Origin: Syntrophobacterales bacterium
Lineage (GTDB): Bacteria; Desulfobacterota; Syntrophia; Syntrophales; UBA5619
Direction of reading: 5' to 3'
Length of the DNA: 64,000 nucleotides
NCBI GenBank assembly: GCA_019429105.1
Contig: JAHYJE010000009.1
Span: forward strand, 1-64,000
Each line of letters starts with the position of its first letter. The first letter of the stretch is position 1. Shown in pieces: positions 34,446-45,109 of the stretch. The position numbers and the translations under genes were made by a program. The notes below the pieces were generated by a model, which was given only the letters and a program-made list of their open reading frames with translations, was not told the origin of the DNA and did no database searches.

Positions 34446-35762
34446 ATGAAACCAGTAATCGCGATCATTGGCCGACCCAACGTCGGCAAATCAACCCTGT
34501 TCAACCGCCTGCATCGCCGGGGGAAGGCCATCGTTATCGACGAACCGGGAGCCACCCGCGACAGAAACTATGCCGATTGCAACTGGCTGGATCACCCTTT
34601 CATCCTGATCGACACCGGCGGTTTTGAACCAGCCTCGACCACGGAGATTCTGACCCAGATGCGCGAGCAGACCCTGCTTGCCATTGAGGAAGCCGACCTC
34701 ATCATCTTTTTGATGGACAGCCGGGACGGACTTGCGCCCGCCGATCAGGAGATCGCAAAACTGCTGAGAACAACGGACAAGCTGGTCTTTTACGCTGTCA
34801 ATAAAATCGACGGCCCCCGGTACGAAACCCTGCTCGCCGACTTCTACCGTCTCGGAATCGGGCAGCTTTACGCCGTCTCCGCGCAACATGGCGTTGGCAT
34901 TGACGAATTGATGGACGAAGTCGTCAAGTTCATTCCCAAAGGAACTGAGCTGCCGCCGAGTGATGAAGATGTCATCCGGATTGCCGTAATCGGCAAACCC
35001 AATGCCGGCAAGTCGTCGCTGGTCAACCGGATACTCGGCTACGAACGAACAATAGTCAATCCGCTGCCGGGAACGACCCGGGACGCCATCGACACCGAGT
35101 TTACCAGAAACGGCAGAAAATACCTGCTGATAGACACGGCCGGCATCCGCCGAAAAAGCCGGATCAGCCTGAATCTTGAAAAATATTCGATCGTTCAGGC
35201 CATCAAGGCAATCGAACGGGCCGACATCGCCCTGCTGATGATCGATGCCGTAGATGGAATCAGCGATCAGGAACTGAAAATAGCCGGCCTTGTGCTCGAA
35301 CGGGGGACCGCCTGCATTATCGTCGTAAACAAATGGGACACGATAAAAAAGGACAACAGCAGCGTTCCCGAATATACCGAAGACATCCGTTACAAGGCCA
35401 AGTTTCTGGATTTTGCTCCCATTATTTTCGTCTCGGCTACCTCCGGCCAAAGGGTTGAAAAAATTTTCCCCCTTGTCGAAAAAATTTACGCCCAGTATTC
35501 CCAGAGAGTTGAAACGGGCGAGTTAAACAGAAAAATGCGGCAGATTATCGACATGCACCCCCCCCCGGGGATGGGCGACCAGCCGCGCCTCTTCAAATAC
35601 ATAACCCAGGTCGCGGTAAAACCACCGACCTTTATTCTTTTTCTGCAGAACAAGGGAAGCTTGCACTTCTCCTACGAGCGTTATCTTGTCAACCGGATTC
35701 GGGAAACGTTCGGTTTCTCTGAAATCCCGATTCGCCTCTATTTCCGGAAGAAGGATGCCTGA
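34446..35762 (+). CDS. der: ribosome biogenesis GTPase Der (EngA)
   Basis: 438 residues: two tandem GTPase domains, with P-loops GRPNVGKSTLF (residue 8) and GKPNAGKSSLV (about 184), each followed by G2-G4 (DTGGF/NKID and DTAGI/NKWD), and a C-terminal KH-like domain. Required for 50S assembly. Confidence 0.95.
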   Translation: MKPVIAIIGRPNVGKSTLFNRLHRRGKAIVIDEPGATRDRNYADCNWLDHPFILIDTGGFEPASTTEILTQMREQTLLAIEEADLIIFLMDSRDGLAPADQEIAKLLRTTDKLVFYAVNKIDGPRYETLLADFYRLGIGQLYAVSAQHGVGIDELMDEVVKFIPKGTELPPSDEDVIRIAVIGKPNAGKSSLVNRILGYERTIVNPLPGTTRDAIDTEFTRNGRKYLLIDTAGIRRKSRISLNLEKYSIVQAIKAIERADIALLMIDAVDGISDQELKIAGLVLERGTACIIVVNKWDTIKKDNSSVPEYTEDIRYKAKFLDFAPIIFVSATSGQRVEKIFPLVEKIYAQYSQRVETGELNRKMRQIIDMHPPPGMGDQPRLFKYITQVAVKPPTFILFLQNKGSLHFSYERYLVNRIRETFGFSEIPIRLYFRKKDA

Positions 35763-35806
35763 GTCGTTGCCCGGGGGAGGCAGTTTAAAAATTAAGTGAG
35801 GAAGTA

Positions 35807-36343
35807 ATGGAAAACAGCAAGACAGTTATGGACGCCGAAGGGATAGACCGCTCCCTGACCCGCATCGCCTACGAGATCCTCGAAAAGAACAAAGGGGGTG
35901 AAGAACTGGCGCTGATCGGGATCCGGAGCCGCGGAGTTTTTTTGGCGCGGCGGCTGAAGGATAAGCTCGCCGCGATCGAAAAAAGGGAGATACCGCTCGG
36001 CATCCTCGATATAACCCTTTACCGGGACGACCTGCAGTCCTCCCACCCGAAACCGGTTTTGGGAAAGACAGAGATTCCCTTCTCAATAGACGGCCAGAAA
36101 GTCGTCCTTGTTGACGACGTCCTCTTCACCGGACGCACCATCCGGGCGGCGATGGACGCCTTGATCGACTTCGGCAGGCCCAAAATGATCCAGCTTGCCG
36201 TACTGATCGATCGGGGACACCGCGAGCTTCCCATTCGGGCCGATTTCGTCGGCAAAAGCCTCCCCTCGTCGTTATGGGAGGCCATTAACGTCCATCTTGT
36301 CGAAAAAGATGGCAGAGACAATGTTACTGTGGAAATAAAATAA
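35807..36343 (+). CDS. pyrR: PyrR bifunctional regulator/uracil phosphoribosyltransferase
   Basis: 178 residues. The PRPP loop VVLVDDVLFTGRTIRAAMDA (about 98-117) and the N-terminal RSLTRIAYEILEKN match PyrR. It heads pyrR-pyrB-pyrC, as in Gram-positive-type pyrimidine operons. In those it binds an mRNA attenuator, but only 44 bp separate it from der and I see no antiterminator/terminator pair, so regulation may be lost or act elsewhere. Confidence 0.9.
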   Translation: MENSKTVMDAEGIDRSLTRIAYEILEKNKGGEELALIGIRSRGVFLARRLKDKLAAIEKREIPLGILDITLYRDDLQSSHPKPVLGKTEIPFSIDGQKVVLVDDVLFTGRTIRAAMDALIDFGRPKMIQLAVLIDRGHRELPIRADFVGKSLPSSLWEAINVHLVEKDGRDNVTVEIK

Positions 36344-36372
36344 ACAAAAACCTTTAATTAGAGGCTTTTGAC

Positions 36373-37320
36373 ATGGAAACGCCGCTTAATGTTCGCAAGC
36401 TTGACCGAAAAGACATTCTGGGGATAAAAGAACTGTCCGTCGAGGAGATAAACCTGATTCTCGCAACGGCAGACTCGTTCGTCGAGGTCTCCACCCGGGA
36501 AATCAAGAAGGTGCCGACCCTCCGCGGCAAGACGATTATCAACCTCTTCTACGAGGCAAGCACCAGAACAAGAACATCCTTTGAAATAGCAGGAAAACGG
36601 CTGAGCGCCGACACGGTAAACATATCCGCCTCGACCAGCAGCGTCGTCAAGGGGGAGACGCTGATCGACACGGCCAGAAACCTCGAAGCGATGAACCCGG
36701 ACATCATCGTGATCCGGCACAGCGCCGCCGGCGCCCCCCAGATGCTGGCCCGGATTCTGCGCCAGTCGATTATCAACGCCGGGGACGGGGCCCATGAACA
36801 CCCGACGCAGGCACTTTTGGACATGATGACGATAAAAAGCCAAAAAGGCGGCATCGCCGGACTGAAGGTGGCGATAATCGGGGACATCGCCCACAGCCGC
36901 GTCGCCCGTTCCAACATCCACGGCCTGACAAAGATGGGCGCCCGGGTTTTTATTGCGGGCCCGCCGACGATGATTCCTTATGATATAGAAAAAATGGGGG
37001 TAACGGTGCACGCCCGGATCGAGGAGGCCATCCGGGACGCGGATGTCGTAATGGCCCTGCGCATCCAGACAGAGCGGGAGAAACAGTGCATATTTCCGTC
37101 TTTAAGAGAGTACGCGCAGCATTTCTCGCTCAATAAAAGAAATATCTCTCTGGCCCGCAAGGATGTCATGATCATGCATCCCGGCCCGGTCAACCGGGGG
37201 GTAGAAATCTCCCCCGAGCTGGCCGATTCCGCAAACTCCGTCATCCTTGACCAGGTGACCAACGGCGTGGCGGTGCGCATGGCGCTTCTCTATCTGCTTG
37301 CAGGGGGCGGCAACACCTGA
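36373..37320 (+). CDS. pyrB: aspartate carbamoyltransferase catalytic subunit
   Basis: 315 residues. Carbamoyl-phosphate loop [17 protein letters not shown] (about 58-74), [11 protein letters not shown] (about 143), and [12 protein letters not shown] (about 270-281). It forms carbamoyl-aspartate, the second step of UMP synthesis. No pyrI regulatory subunit is present. Confidence 0.95.
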   Translation: METPLNVRKLDRKDILGIKELSVEEINLILATADSFVEVSTREIKKVPTLRGKTIINLFYEASTRTRTSFEIAGKRLSADTVNISASTSSVVKGETLIDTARNLEAMNPDIIVIRHSAAGAPQMLARILRQSIINAGDGAHEHPTQALLDMMTIKSQKGGIAGLKVAIIGDIAHSRVARSNIHGLTKMGARVFIAGPPTMIPYDIEKMGVTVHARIEEAIRDADVVMALRIQTEREKQCIFPSLREYAQHFSLNKRNISLARKDVMIMHPGPVNRGVEISPELADSANSVILDQVTNGVAVRMALLYLLAGGGNT

Positions 37321-37351
37321 ATATTGACACTTTTCAAGAGGTTGGCAACTT

Positions 37352-38635
37352 ATGAACTTATTGCTTAAAGGCGGCAGGGTTATCGATCCCTCAACCGGCG
37401 TGGATCAGGTTCAAAACCTGCTGATCAAAAACGGGAAGATCGCCGGAAGGGGTGAGGAAGCGCAGGTTCTGAATGATCCGGAACTTGGCGTTATCGACAT
37501 TACCGGGAAAACCGTGGTTCCGGGCCTGATCGACATGCACACCCATCTACGCGAACCGGGGGACGAGTACAAGGAAACCATTGCCTCGGGAAGCGAAGCG
37601 GCGGCGGCCGGCGGCTTCACCTCGATTGCCTGCATGCCGAATACGCATCCCGTCAACGACAACCGCTCCACGACAGAATTCATTCTGAAAAGGGCGGCGG
37701 AATGCGGACTTGTAAATATCTATCCGCTTGCGGCGATCAGCCTGAAATCCGAGGGCGCAATACTTTCCGAATTCTGGGATCTCAAGGAAGCCGGCGCGGT
37801 CGGTTTTTCCGATGACGGCAAACCGGTCACAAACTCCGCCTTGATGCGCAGAGCCCTCGAATACGCCTCTTCCCTCGACATGCCGATCATCTCGCACTGC
37901 GAAGATGTCAACCTCTCGGCGGGAGGGGTGATGCACGAAGGCGCCGTCTCCGCGGAAATCGGGCTCATCGGCATTCCCGCGGCGGCGGAAGAGATAATGG
38001 TAGCCAGGGATATCCTGCTTGCCGAATATACCGGCGCCCGCATCCATATTGCCCATGTCAGCACAAAGGGCTCCGTTCGCCTTATCCGCGAGGCAAAGGC
38101 CCGGGGAATCCGCGTCACCGCGGAGACGGCCCCCCATTACTTCATGCTGACCGATGAGGCGCTGCGCAACTTCGACACCTTCGCCAAGGTTTACCCGCCC
38201 CTGCGCGGGGAAAAGGATCGGGAAGCCATCCGGGAGGGGCTGAGCGATGGAACCATCGACACGATCGCCTCCGACCACGCCCCCCACGCCCGCACCGACA
38301 AGGAGCTGGAGTTCGACTATGCGGCAAACGGCATCACCGGCCTGGAGACCTCGCTTTCCCTTTCTCTCTCACTGGTTCAGGGGGGAACCCTCACCTTGCC
38401 CGAATTGATCAAGAAAATGACGCTCAATCCCGCCCGGATTCTGCATGTCCCCAAGGGAACGCTCGCCGTCGGCGCAGACGCGGATATCACCGTCATCGAC
38501 ACCCAAAGGGAATGGATCGTCGATCCCCGGATGTTTCGCTCCCGCGGTAAAAACACCCCCTTTCAGGGACAGCAGCTTCGGGGGAAGGCCGTTCTGACCA
38601 TTGTCGGCGGCGAAATACATTTTCGCGATCTCTGA
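37352..38635 (+). CDS. pyrC: dihydroorotase
   Basis: 427 residues, type I amidohydrolase. Metal ligands DMHTHLREPG (about 58-67), later His in IISHCED and HIAHVS, and the catalytic Asp in ASDHAPHAR (about 307-315). It closes carbamoyl-aspartate to dihydroorotate. It follows pyrB by 31 bp. Confidence 0.94.
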   Translation: MNLLLKGGRVIDPSTGVDQVQNLLIKNGKIAGRGEEAQVLNDPELGVIDITGKTVVPGLIDMHTHLREPGDEYKETIASGSEAAAAGGFTSIACMPNTHPVNDNRSTTEFILKRAAECGLVNIYPLAAISLKSEGAILSEFWDLKEAGAVGFSDDGKPVTNSALMRRALEYASSLDMPIISHCEDVNLSAGGVMHEGAVSAEIGLIGIPAAAEEIMVARDILLAEYTGARIHIAHVSTKGSVRLIREAKARGIRVTAETAPHYFMLTDEALRNFDTFAKVYPPLRGEKDREAIREGLSDGTIDTIASDHAPHARTDKELEFDYAANGITGLETSLSLSLSLVQGGTLTLPELIKKMTLNPARILHVPKGTLAVGADADITVIDTQREWIVDPRMFRSRGKNTPFQGQQLRGKAVLTIVGGEIHFRDL

Positions 38636-38684
38636 GAAGCTTTAGCGTTTTAAAAAACTTCATTATTTAAGGCATTTACAATTA

Positions 38685-39458
38685 ATGAATGTCCGCATCC
38701 AGTGCAAGACCGAGGCCATTGTCCTCAAGACCATCGACTATGGCGAATCGGATCAAATCGTTACCTTCTATACCCGCGAATACGGAAAGATCAAAGGGAT
38801 CGCCAAGGGGGCGCGCCGCAGTAAAAAACGCTTCGTAAACGCCCTGGAACCGTTTTCCTGCTCGGAAATAAACTTTTCACGACAAAACCCCGAGCATCTT
38901 GATTTTATCGATGGATGCGACGTGTCCTGCCACTTTCCGGAAATACGCTCCAACCTCGAAAAAACCCTTTCCGCCTCTTACCTGATTGAATTGATGGATC
39001 AGTTCACACCGGAAAATAAAAAAAGCGAGGGTTCATTTCAACTGCTGCACGATTTTCTCGTGCTTTTGGAAAAGAGGTCCCCCTCAGACACTCTGTTGCG
39101 CTTTTTCGAGATCCGCCTGCTGAGAGTAGCCGGCTATGACCCGGTTCTTGATTACTGCCTCTCTTGCAGGATGCCGCTCGCAAACGGGACAACATACCGT
39201 TTTGACTCCGTAAAAGGCGGCATTGTCTGCAACTCCTGCAAGACGGGCAATGCCGACGCAATCCCCGTGTCGCTGGGAACGATTAAAACCCTGCTTATGG
39301 GACGGGAGCTGGAAACCGAAAACCTGGGGCGCTTGCTTTTAACAGCTCAATCCGCGGAGGAGAGCCGCCTTATCCTCAGCCATTTCATCCGCCATATCCT
39401 GGGACGCGAACTGAAATCCCTGCGGGTACTGAATGAAATAAACCGCCTGCAGAGATAG
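38685..39458 (+). CDS. recO: DNA repair protein RecO
   Basis: 257 residues: N-terminal OB fold (TEAIVLKTIDYGESDQIVTF, FYTREYGKIKGIAKGAR) and a C-terminal helical part with zinc Cys pairs CLSCRMPL and IVCNSC. It loads RecA with RecR. It precedes the glycyl-tRNA synthetase genes, a usual order. Confidence 0.92.
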   Translation: MNVRIQCKTEAIVLKTIDYGESDQIVTFYTREYGKIKGIAKGARRSKKRFVNALEPFSCSEINFSRQNPEHLDFIDGCDVSCHFPEIRSNLEKTLSASYLIELMDQFTPENKKSEGSFQLLHDFLVLLEKRSPSDTLLRFFEIRLLRVAGYDPVLDYCLSCRMPLANGTTYRFDSVKGGIVCNSCKTGNADAIPVSLGTIKTLLMGRELETENLGRLLLTAQSAEESRLILSHFIRHILGRELKSLRVLNEINRLQR

Positions 39459-39545
39459 TGGAAACCTCCGACCGGTTTTTTACTGTTTATTTTTCCATAT
39501 AGCCAGCTTTTCAAAGGCGTGTTCGACGGCGTCAAACTGATCCGC

Positions 39546-39574
39546 TTGACATCAGGGTGGCAGCGTGTTAGAAG
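39546..39574 (+). promoter_or_regulatory. sigma70-type promoter of glyQS
   Basis: TTGACA (39546-39551), 17 bp, TAGAAG (39569-39574). It lies about 55 bp before the GTG start of glyQ and excludes an upstream start at 39565. Confidence 0.5.
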
Positions 39575-39630
39575 CCGCCCACGAAATGACTGTAATATCA
39601 AGAGAAAATGCAATTTCAGAGGGAGGAAGT

Positions 39631-40500
39631 GTGACATTTCAGGAATTGATATTCGCCCTTCAGGGTTATTGGGCAAAACAGGGTTGCGTCATCCAGCAGC
39701 CCTATGATGTGGAGGTGGGGGCAGGAACCTTCAACCCGGCCACCTTCCTGAGGGCGCTGGGACCGGAACCATGGCGGGTCGCCTACGTTGAACCATCGCG
39801 CCGGCCCACGGACGGACGCTACGGGGAAAATCCCAATCGCCTTCAGCACTACTATCAGTACCAGGTAATCATGAAGCCCTCCCCCGAGAACATCCAGGAG
39901 TTGTACCTTGATTCCCTGAAAAGCTTCGGGATCGACCCCCTGCACCACGATATCCGGTTTGTTGAAGACAACTGGGAATCGCCGACTTTGGGCGCCTGGG
40001 GTCTGGGATGGGAGGTATGGCTCGACGGTATGGAGATATCGCAGTTCACCTATTTCCAGCAGGTCGGCGGATTTGATTGCCGACCGGTCAGCGCCGAGCT
40101 TACCTACGGAACGGAGCGAATCGCTATGTACCTTCAGGGCGTGGACAACGTCTATGATCTCCAGTGGACGGAGAAAATCAAATACGGAGACGTCCACCAT
40201 CAAAGCGAGGTGGAGTGGTCGGTTTACAATTTTGAGGTCGCCGACACCGACCAATTGCGGCAGTTGTTCGACATGTTCGAGAAGGAGGGCATCCGCGCCG
40301 CCGAAAAAGAACTGGCGCTCCCCGCTTACGACCACTGTCTGAAGTGTTCCCATGCCTTCAATATGCTGAACGCCCGCGGGGCGATCAGCGTTGCGGAAAG
40401 AACCAGCTATATCGGCAGGGTCAGAAATCTCGCCCATCTCAGCGCGGAATGCTATCTGAAGCAGCGCGAAAAAAAGGGATATCCCCTTTTGAGCCGATAG
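39631..40500 (+). CDS. glyQ: glycine-tRNA ligase alpha subunit (GTG start)
   Basis: 289 residues. [20 protein letters not shown] at the start, [32 protein letters not shown] and [10 protein letters not shown] are class II motif regions of GlyQ. It charges tRNA-Gly together with GlyS. Start is GTG at 39631 with GGGAGG five bases upstream; homologues begin at this TFQELI. Confidence 0.95.
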   Translation: MTFQELIFALQGYWAKQGCVIQQPYDVEVGAGTFNPATFLRALGPEPWRVAYVEPSRRPTDGRYGENPNRLQHYYQYQVIMKPSPENIQELYLDSLKSFGIDPLHHDIRFVEDNWESPTLGAWGLGWEVWLDGMEISQFTYFQQVGGFDCRPVSAELTYGTERIAMYLQGVDNVYDLQWTEKIKYGDVHHQSEVEWSVYNFEVADTDQLRQLFDMFEKEGIRAAEKELALPAYDHCLKCSHAFNMLNARGAISVAERTSYIGRVRNLAHLSAECYLKQREKKGYPLLSR

Positions 40501-40538
40501 TGAACGCAAACGATAATTTAAAAACTGGAGAAAAATCA

Positions 40539-42608
40539 ATGGGCAAGGAACTGCTCCTCGAAATAGGAACCGAAGAAATACCAGCCGCCTTTTTTCCCAA
40601 GGCGCTGACAGACATGGCGGAGATAGCCAAACGCGAGCTCGCCGATAGCCGCATCCCGCACGGGGCTGTTAAAACGCTGGGAACGCCCCGCCGCCTTTTT
40701 CTATCGGTTGCGGAGGTCGCCGAGCGGCAGGAGGATCAGGAAACCGAAAAGCTGGGGCCGGCCAAACGGGCCTGCTTTGACGAAACAGGGAATCCCACCC
40801 AGGCTGCCTCCGGTTTTGCCAGAGGACAGGGGATCGCCGTTTCCGAATTAGCAACAATCGTCACCCCGAAAGGGGAATATGTCTGCGCACGAAAAAAGAT
40901 TGTCGGCGTGCCGACCGCAGAACTGCTGCCGGCAATATTGACAAAACTGATTTCCTCCCTCCCCTTTCGCAAATCCATGCGCTGGGCCGATTTTGATTTT
41001 CGCTTCGCGCGCCCCATTCACTGGCTGCTTGCCCTCTATGACGGGAAAATCATCAACTTTGGCATCGGGGGGGTGCAAAGCGGCAACATCAGTTATGGCC
41101 ACCGTTTTATGAGTCCCGCCGCATTTTCTCCGGCAAACGGCGAAGGGTACGTTTCCGAATTGCGGGAACGTTTTGTCATAGTCGATCCCGTCGAGCGGGA
41201 AGAAAAGATCGCCAACGAGACAAAAAAGGCCGCCGAAAATGCCGGCGGCCACCTTTTCCCCGCGCCGGGGCTGCTTTCGATGGTTACCTTCCTGACCGAA
41301 TATCCTAACGTTGTTTGCGGAAGTTTTGATCCGGAGTATTTGAAACTGCCCCGGGAGGTTCTCACCACCACCATGATCTCCCATCAGAAATACTTCCCGC
41401 TTGTAGATGGAAAGGGCTCGCTCCTTCCCCGCTTCATAACGGTCAACAATACGCTTCCCGATGATCCCGACGTTGTAAAACGCGGCAACGAAAGGGTTAT
41501 CCGGGCCAGATTGGCCGATGCCCGGTTTTTCTTCGAGGCGGACAAAAAAATCACGCTGGAAACGCGCGTGGATGATCTGAAAAAGATAGTTTTTCACACG
41601 CTCTTGGGGACATCATATGAAAAAACACTGCGGTTCCAAGAACTTGCCGTATGGATCGCGGATATTGTCGCCCCTGCTGCCCTGCCCCGCGTAAAGAGGG
41701 CGGCCCTCCTCGCCAAGGCCGATCTGGGTACGCAGATGGTCGGGGAATTTGCCGAACTCCAGGGGATCATGGGGCGTGAATACGCGCTCCTTTCCGGCGA
41801 AGATCCGCTTGTGGCAAAGGCCCTTTACGAACATTATCTGCCCATTGTGGCCGGAGGCGAGCTCCCGGAAACGGAGGAAGGCGCCATTATCGGCATTGCC
41901 GACAAACTGGATTCCATTTGCGGGTTCTTTGCCGTCGGCCAGCTGCCGACAGGAACAGCCGATCCCTACGCGCTCAGGCGACAGGCGCTCGGCATTATCA
42001 ACATCATTCTCGCCAAGCGCTACCCCCTTTCCTTAGGCGCAATGATCGACAAGAGTCTGGGAATCCTCGCCCCGCTCTTAAAAAAGCCGGCGAGTGAGAC
42101 AAAAGAAGCCGTCTTGGAATTCTTCAAAGGCCGCCTGCAGAATCAGCTCGCCGCCCAGTCTTTTTCCTACGACGTAATTGACGCCGTTTTGTCCACCGGC
42201 ATTGACGATCTTGTCTCAACGTACGAAAAGATCGAGGCGATGGAGACCTTCAAGGCCGACAAGACTTATCTAACCCTGGCGCTTGCCTTCAAGCGGGTCG
42301 AAAATATCACCCGCGGCTTTGGCGCCGGTTCGGTTCATCCCGAAGCATTTTGCACGCCGGAAGAAAAACGCCTCCACGAATCATTTCTGGCAATCAGGGA
42401 AACCGTTTTTAAAGACATTGCCGACGGCGATTACAGCAGAGCACTCAATAACATCGCCCGCCTGCAGAAACCGGTGGACGAATTCTTTGACACCGTTCTG
42501 GTCATGGCCGAAGAGGAGGAGATACGCGTTAACCGCCTGTCGCTTCTCAAGAATATCTCCGTTCTTTTCCACAAATTGGCCGACTTTTCAAAAATTGTAA
42601 CTGAGTAA
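40539..42608 (+). CDS. glyS: glycine-tRNA ligase beta subunit
   Basis: 689 residues. LLLEIGTEEIPAAFFPKAL at the start, GTPRRLFLSVAEVAERQ, FVTEY-type motif VTFLTEYPNVVCGSFDPEY and C-terminal anticodon-binding DALR-like domain. Partner of GlyQ in the alpha2beta2 enzyme. ATG at 40539 with GGAG upstream, 38 bp after glyQ. Confidence 0.95.
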   Translation: MGKELLLEIGTEEIPAAFFPKALTDMAEIAKRELADSRIPHGAVKTLGTPRRLFLSVAEVAERQEDQETEKLGPAKRACFDETGNPTQAASGFARGQGIAVSELATIVTPKGEYVCARKKIVGVPTAELLPAILTKLISSLPFRKSMRWADFDFRFARPIHWLLALYDGKIINFGIGGVQSGNISYGHRFMSPAAFSPANGEGYVSELRERFVIVDPVEREEKIANETKKAAENAGGHLFPAPGLLSMVTFLTEYPNVVCGSFDPEYLKLPREVLTTTMISHQKYFPLVDGKGSLLPRFITVNNTLPDDPDVVKRGNERVIRARLADARFFFEADKKITLETRVDDLKKIVFHTLLGTSYEKTLRFQELAVWIADIVAPAALPRVKRAALLAKADLGTQMVGEFAELQGIMGREYALLSGEDPLVAKALYEHYLPIVAGGELPETEEGAIIGIADKLDSICGFFAVGQLPTGTADPYALRRQALGIINIILAKRYPLSLGAMIDKSLGILAPLLKKPASETKEAVLEFFKGRLQNQLAAQSFSYDVIDAVLSTGIDDLVSTYEKIEAMETFKADKTYLTLALAFKRVENITRGFGAGSVHPEAFCTPEEKRLHESFLAIRETVFKDIADGDYSRALNNIARLQKPVDEFFDTVLVMAEEEEIRVNRLSLLKNISVLFHKLADFSKIVTE

Positions 42609-42614
42609 GGTTAT

Positions 42615-42645
42615 TGGGACGATTTCACAAAATCTCGTCTTTAAA
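42615..42645 (+). terminator. weak hairpin after glyS
   Basis: GACGATTT pairs with AAATCTCGTC (bulged stem) followed by TTT. Position right after glyS suggests a terminator. Confidence 0.35.
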
Positions 42646-42814
42646 AAATATCATTGCAATTCGGCAAGATAATGCATTATCATTCGCGGCGATTTGCTAT
42701 TTCAACTAACATCCTCTAAATGGCAACATCATTGGATAATTATGGCAAATGGCGCCCTCAAAATTAAAAGGAACACAAAAGGGGAAAAACGGCAGCTTCT
42801 AAAGGGAGGCATTG

Positions 42815-45109
42815 ATGGCATACCAGCCCCAAAGTACCGATATAAGAGATCTTGAAGAAAAACTGCAACTCCGGCAGGCGCTTTTGGAGATCACCAACCG
42901 CATCCACGCCGCCCAGAATATCAAGCAGATCCTCGTTGACCTCAGAGATGGGATTTTAAACCTGTTTAATGCCCACTCGCTCACCATCTACGTCGTGGAT
43001 CGCACCCGCAATGAGATATATTCCATGTTTCTCGTCGGCGCGCAGGTCAAGGAAATCCGCGTTCCCATCAGCAATAAAAGCATCTCCGGATTTGTCGCCA
43101 ATACCGGAAAAATAGTAAATATAGTTGATGTTTACGATCTCGAAGAGCTAAAGAAAATCGACCGTGAACTCTGTTTTGATGCAAGCTGGGACAAAAAAAC
43201 AGGGTTTCGCACCAGACAAGTGCTGGCCGCTCCGATCTTTCACAATAAAACCCTGATGGGGGTTATTCAAATCCTGAACAAAAAAGTAGGCGTCGGCAGA
43301 TTTTCCGATGATGAAACCGGTTTCGTCAAAGAAATATCCGAAGTTCTCGGCATCGCTTTCTTCAATCAGGAGCGCTTCACAAGGCGCCGCAAAACCCGCT
43401 TTGACTATTTGATAAGTCACGACCTGCTAAAGGATGAAGAACTCGAGACCGCCTGGGAGGAATCGCGAGAGGCCAAGGAGACCGTCGAAAACTTCATAAT
43501 GAGTAAATATAAAATCTCCAAAGAGGACCTTGGCCGTTCCCTGGCGGAGTTTTTCAACTGCCGGTTCGTTCCTTTTTCCGACAAGACGCCCATTCCCGGA
43601 GATTTGCTGGTCAATCTGAAGATGGAATTTCTCCGCAGGGAGCTTTGGGTGCCGCTGGAAAAAAAGGATGGGGTAATCAACATCATCATTGACGACCCCA
43701 ACAACATCCTCAAGCGGGACATGATTGAAAACCTTCTGAAAACAAAGTCTGTCAAATACGACGTTTCCCTGCCGGAAGATATCCTCAAATTTGTAAGACA
43801 TTTCTACCAGTCATCCGGCGATGAAAGCACCCTGAGCGATATCCTCGAAAAACTGGATGCGGAAGAGCAGGTTGTAGAAGAGGACAGCAATGCCGTCACC
43901 GAGTCCGACAGCGTCATCATGCAGCTCGTCAACAAGATTATCCTCGACGCCCAGAACAAACGAGCCTCGGATATTCATATTGAACCAAATATAGGCAAGA
44001 GAAACGTGGAGGTGCGCTACCGGGTCGATGGAAATTGCGCAATCTACCAGACACTTCCTTTCAATTACCGGGCCGCGGTGATCTCCAGGATCAAGATCAT
44101 GTCCAATCTGGACATTACCGTAAAGCGTCTCCCCCAGGACGGAAAAATCAAGTTCAAGAAACCGGGTGGCGATGACCTCGAACTGCGCGTCGCCACCATC
44201 CCGACGCAAGGAGGGGTAGAGGATGTCGTCATGAGAATCCTGGCCAAGGCCGGCGATACGCTCCCGCTTACCGCCATGGGAATGTCCGAACGCAACTTCC
44301 GGGAAATGACGGCTATTATCAACAAGCCCTACGGCATGGTGCTGGTGGTGGGGCCAACCGGTTCCGGAAAAACGACAACGCTGCATGCGGCGCTGCACGA
44401 GATCAATACCCCGGACAAGAAGATCTGGACGGCGGAGGATCCTGTCGAAATAACCCAGTACGGGCTCCGGCAGGTGCAGGTGCAGTCGAAGATCGGTTTT
44501 GACTTCGCCGCGGCCATGCGCGCCTTTCTCCGCGCCGATCCGGATGTGATCATGGTCGGCGAAATGCGCGATTTTGAAACGGCCAAAACCGGCGTCGAGG
44601 CATCCCTGACCGGCCATCTCGTCTTCAGTACGCTCCACACCAACAGCGCCCCGGAAACTATTGTCCGGCTTTTGGACATGGGGATCGACCCGCTCAATTT
44701 CGCCGACGCCCTTTTGGGGATTTTGGCCCAGCGTCTCGTCAGAACCCTCTGCAAAAAGTGCAAGGAGGCCTACCATCCCGATCGCACCGAATTTGACGAG
44801 ATTGTCCAGGTTTACGGCGAAAAATCTTTTCAGAGACTCAACATCGCCTACAATGACGACTTAAAGCTTTACCGGCCCAAAGGCTGTGAAGCCTGTGATA
44901 ATACAGGGTACAAGGGCAGGATGGGAATACACGAACTGCTGATCGCCACCGATGAAATAAAACGGCTCATTCAGAAACATGCGACGGTCGAGGAGATGCG
45001 CGATATTGGGATGGAGCAGGGGATGACTACCCTCCTTCAGGACGGAATTTACAAGGCATTTCAGGGACATACCGACATAAAACAGGTGGAGCGGGTCTGT
45101 ATCAAGTAA
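42815..45109 (+). CDS. GAF-domain PilB/GspE-type secretion ATPase
   Basis: 764 residues. A coiled start (about 5-35), a GAF domain (about 20-190: [53 protein letters not shown]), a T2SS N-terminal-like domain (about 215-335) and the ATPase: Walker [16 protein letters not shown] (about 511-525), Asp/His boxes, Walker [14 protein letters not shown] (about 575), then zinc Cys CKKC...CEAC. It drives type IV pilus or type II secretion assembly. No pilus genes flank it. ATG at 42815 with AGGGAGG upstream. Its 3' end overlaps mutS by 8 bp tail to tail. Confidence 0.9.
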   Translation: MAYQPQSTDIRDLEEKLQLRQALLEITNRIHAAQNIKQILVDLRDGILNLFNAHSLTIYVVDRTRNEIYSMFLVGAQVKEIRVPISNKSISGFVANTGKIVNIVDVYDLEELKKIDRELCFDASWDKKTGFRTRQVLAAPIFHNKTLMGVIQILNKKVGVGRFSDDETGFVKEISEVLGIAFFNQERFTRRRKTRFDYLISHDLLKDEELETAWEESREAKETVENFIMSKYKISKEDLGRSLAEFFNCRFVPFSDKTPIPGDLLVNLKMEFLRRELWVPLEKKDGVINIIIDDPNNILKRDMIENLLKTKSVKYDVSLPEDILKFVRHFYQSSGDESTLSDILEKLDAEEQVVEEDSNAVTESDSVIMQLVNKIILDAQNKRASDIHIEPNIGKRNVEVRYRVDGNCAIYQTLPFNYRAAVISRIKIMSNLDITVKRLPQDGKIKFKKPGGDDLELRVATIPTQGGVEDVVMRILAKAGDTLPLTAMGMSERNFREMTAIINKPYGMVLVVGPTGSGKTTTLHAALHEINTPDKKIWTAEDPVEITQYGLRQVQVQSKIGFDFAAAMRAFLRADPDVIMVGEMRDFETAKTGVEASLTGHLVFSTLHTNSAPETIVRLLDMGIDPLNFADALLGILAQRLVRTLCKKCKEAYHPDRTEFDEIVQVYGEKSFQRLNIAYNDDLKLYRPKGCEACDNTGYKGRMGIHELLIATDEIKRLIQKHATVEEMRDIGMEQGMTTLLQDGIYKAFQGHTDIKQVERVCIK

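Noticed and set aside
35763-35806. PyrR-type mRNA attenuator before pyrR
   Set aside because: Only 44 bp; no terminator/antiterminator pair or conserved binding loop seen.
39459-39630. T-box leader before glyQ
   Set aside because: Too short and no T-box sequence; a plain sigma70-type promoter is present instead.
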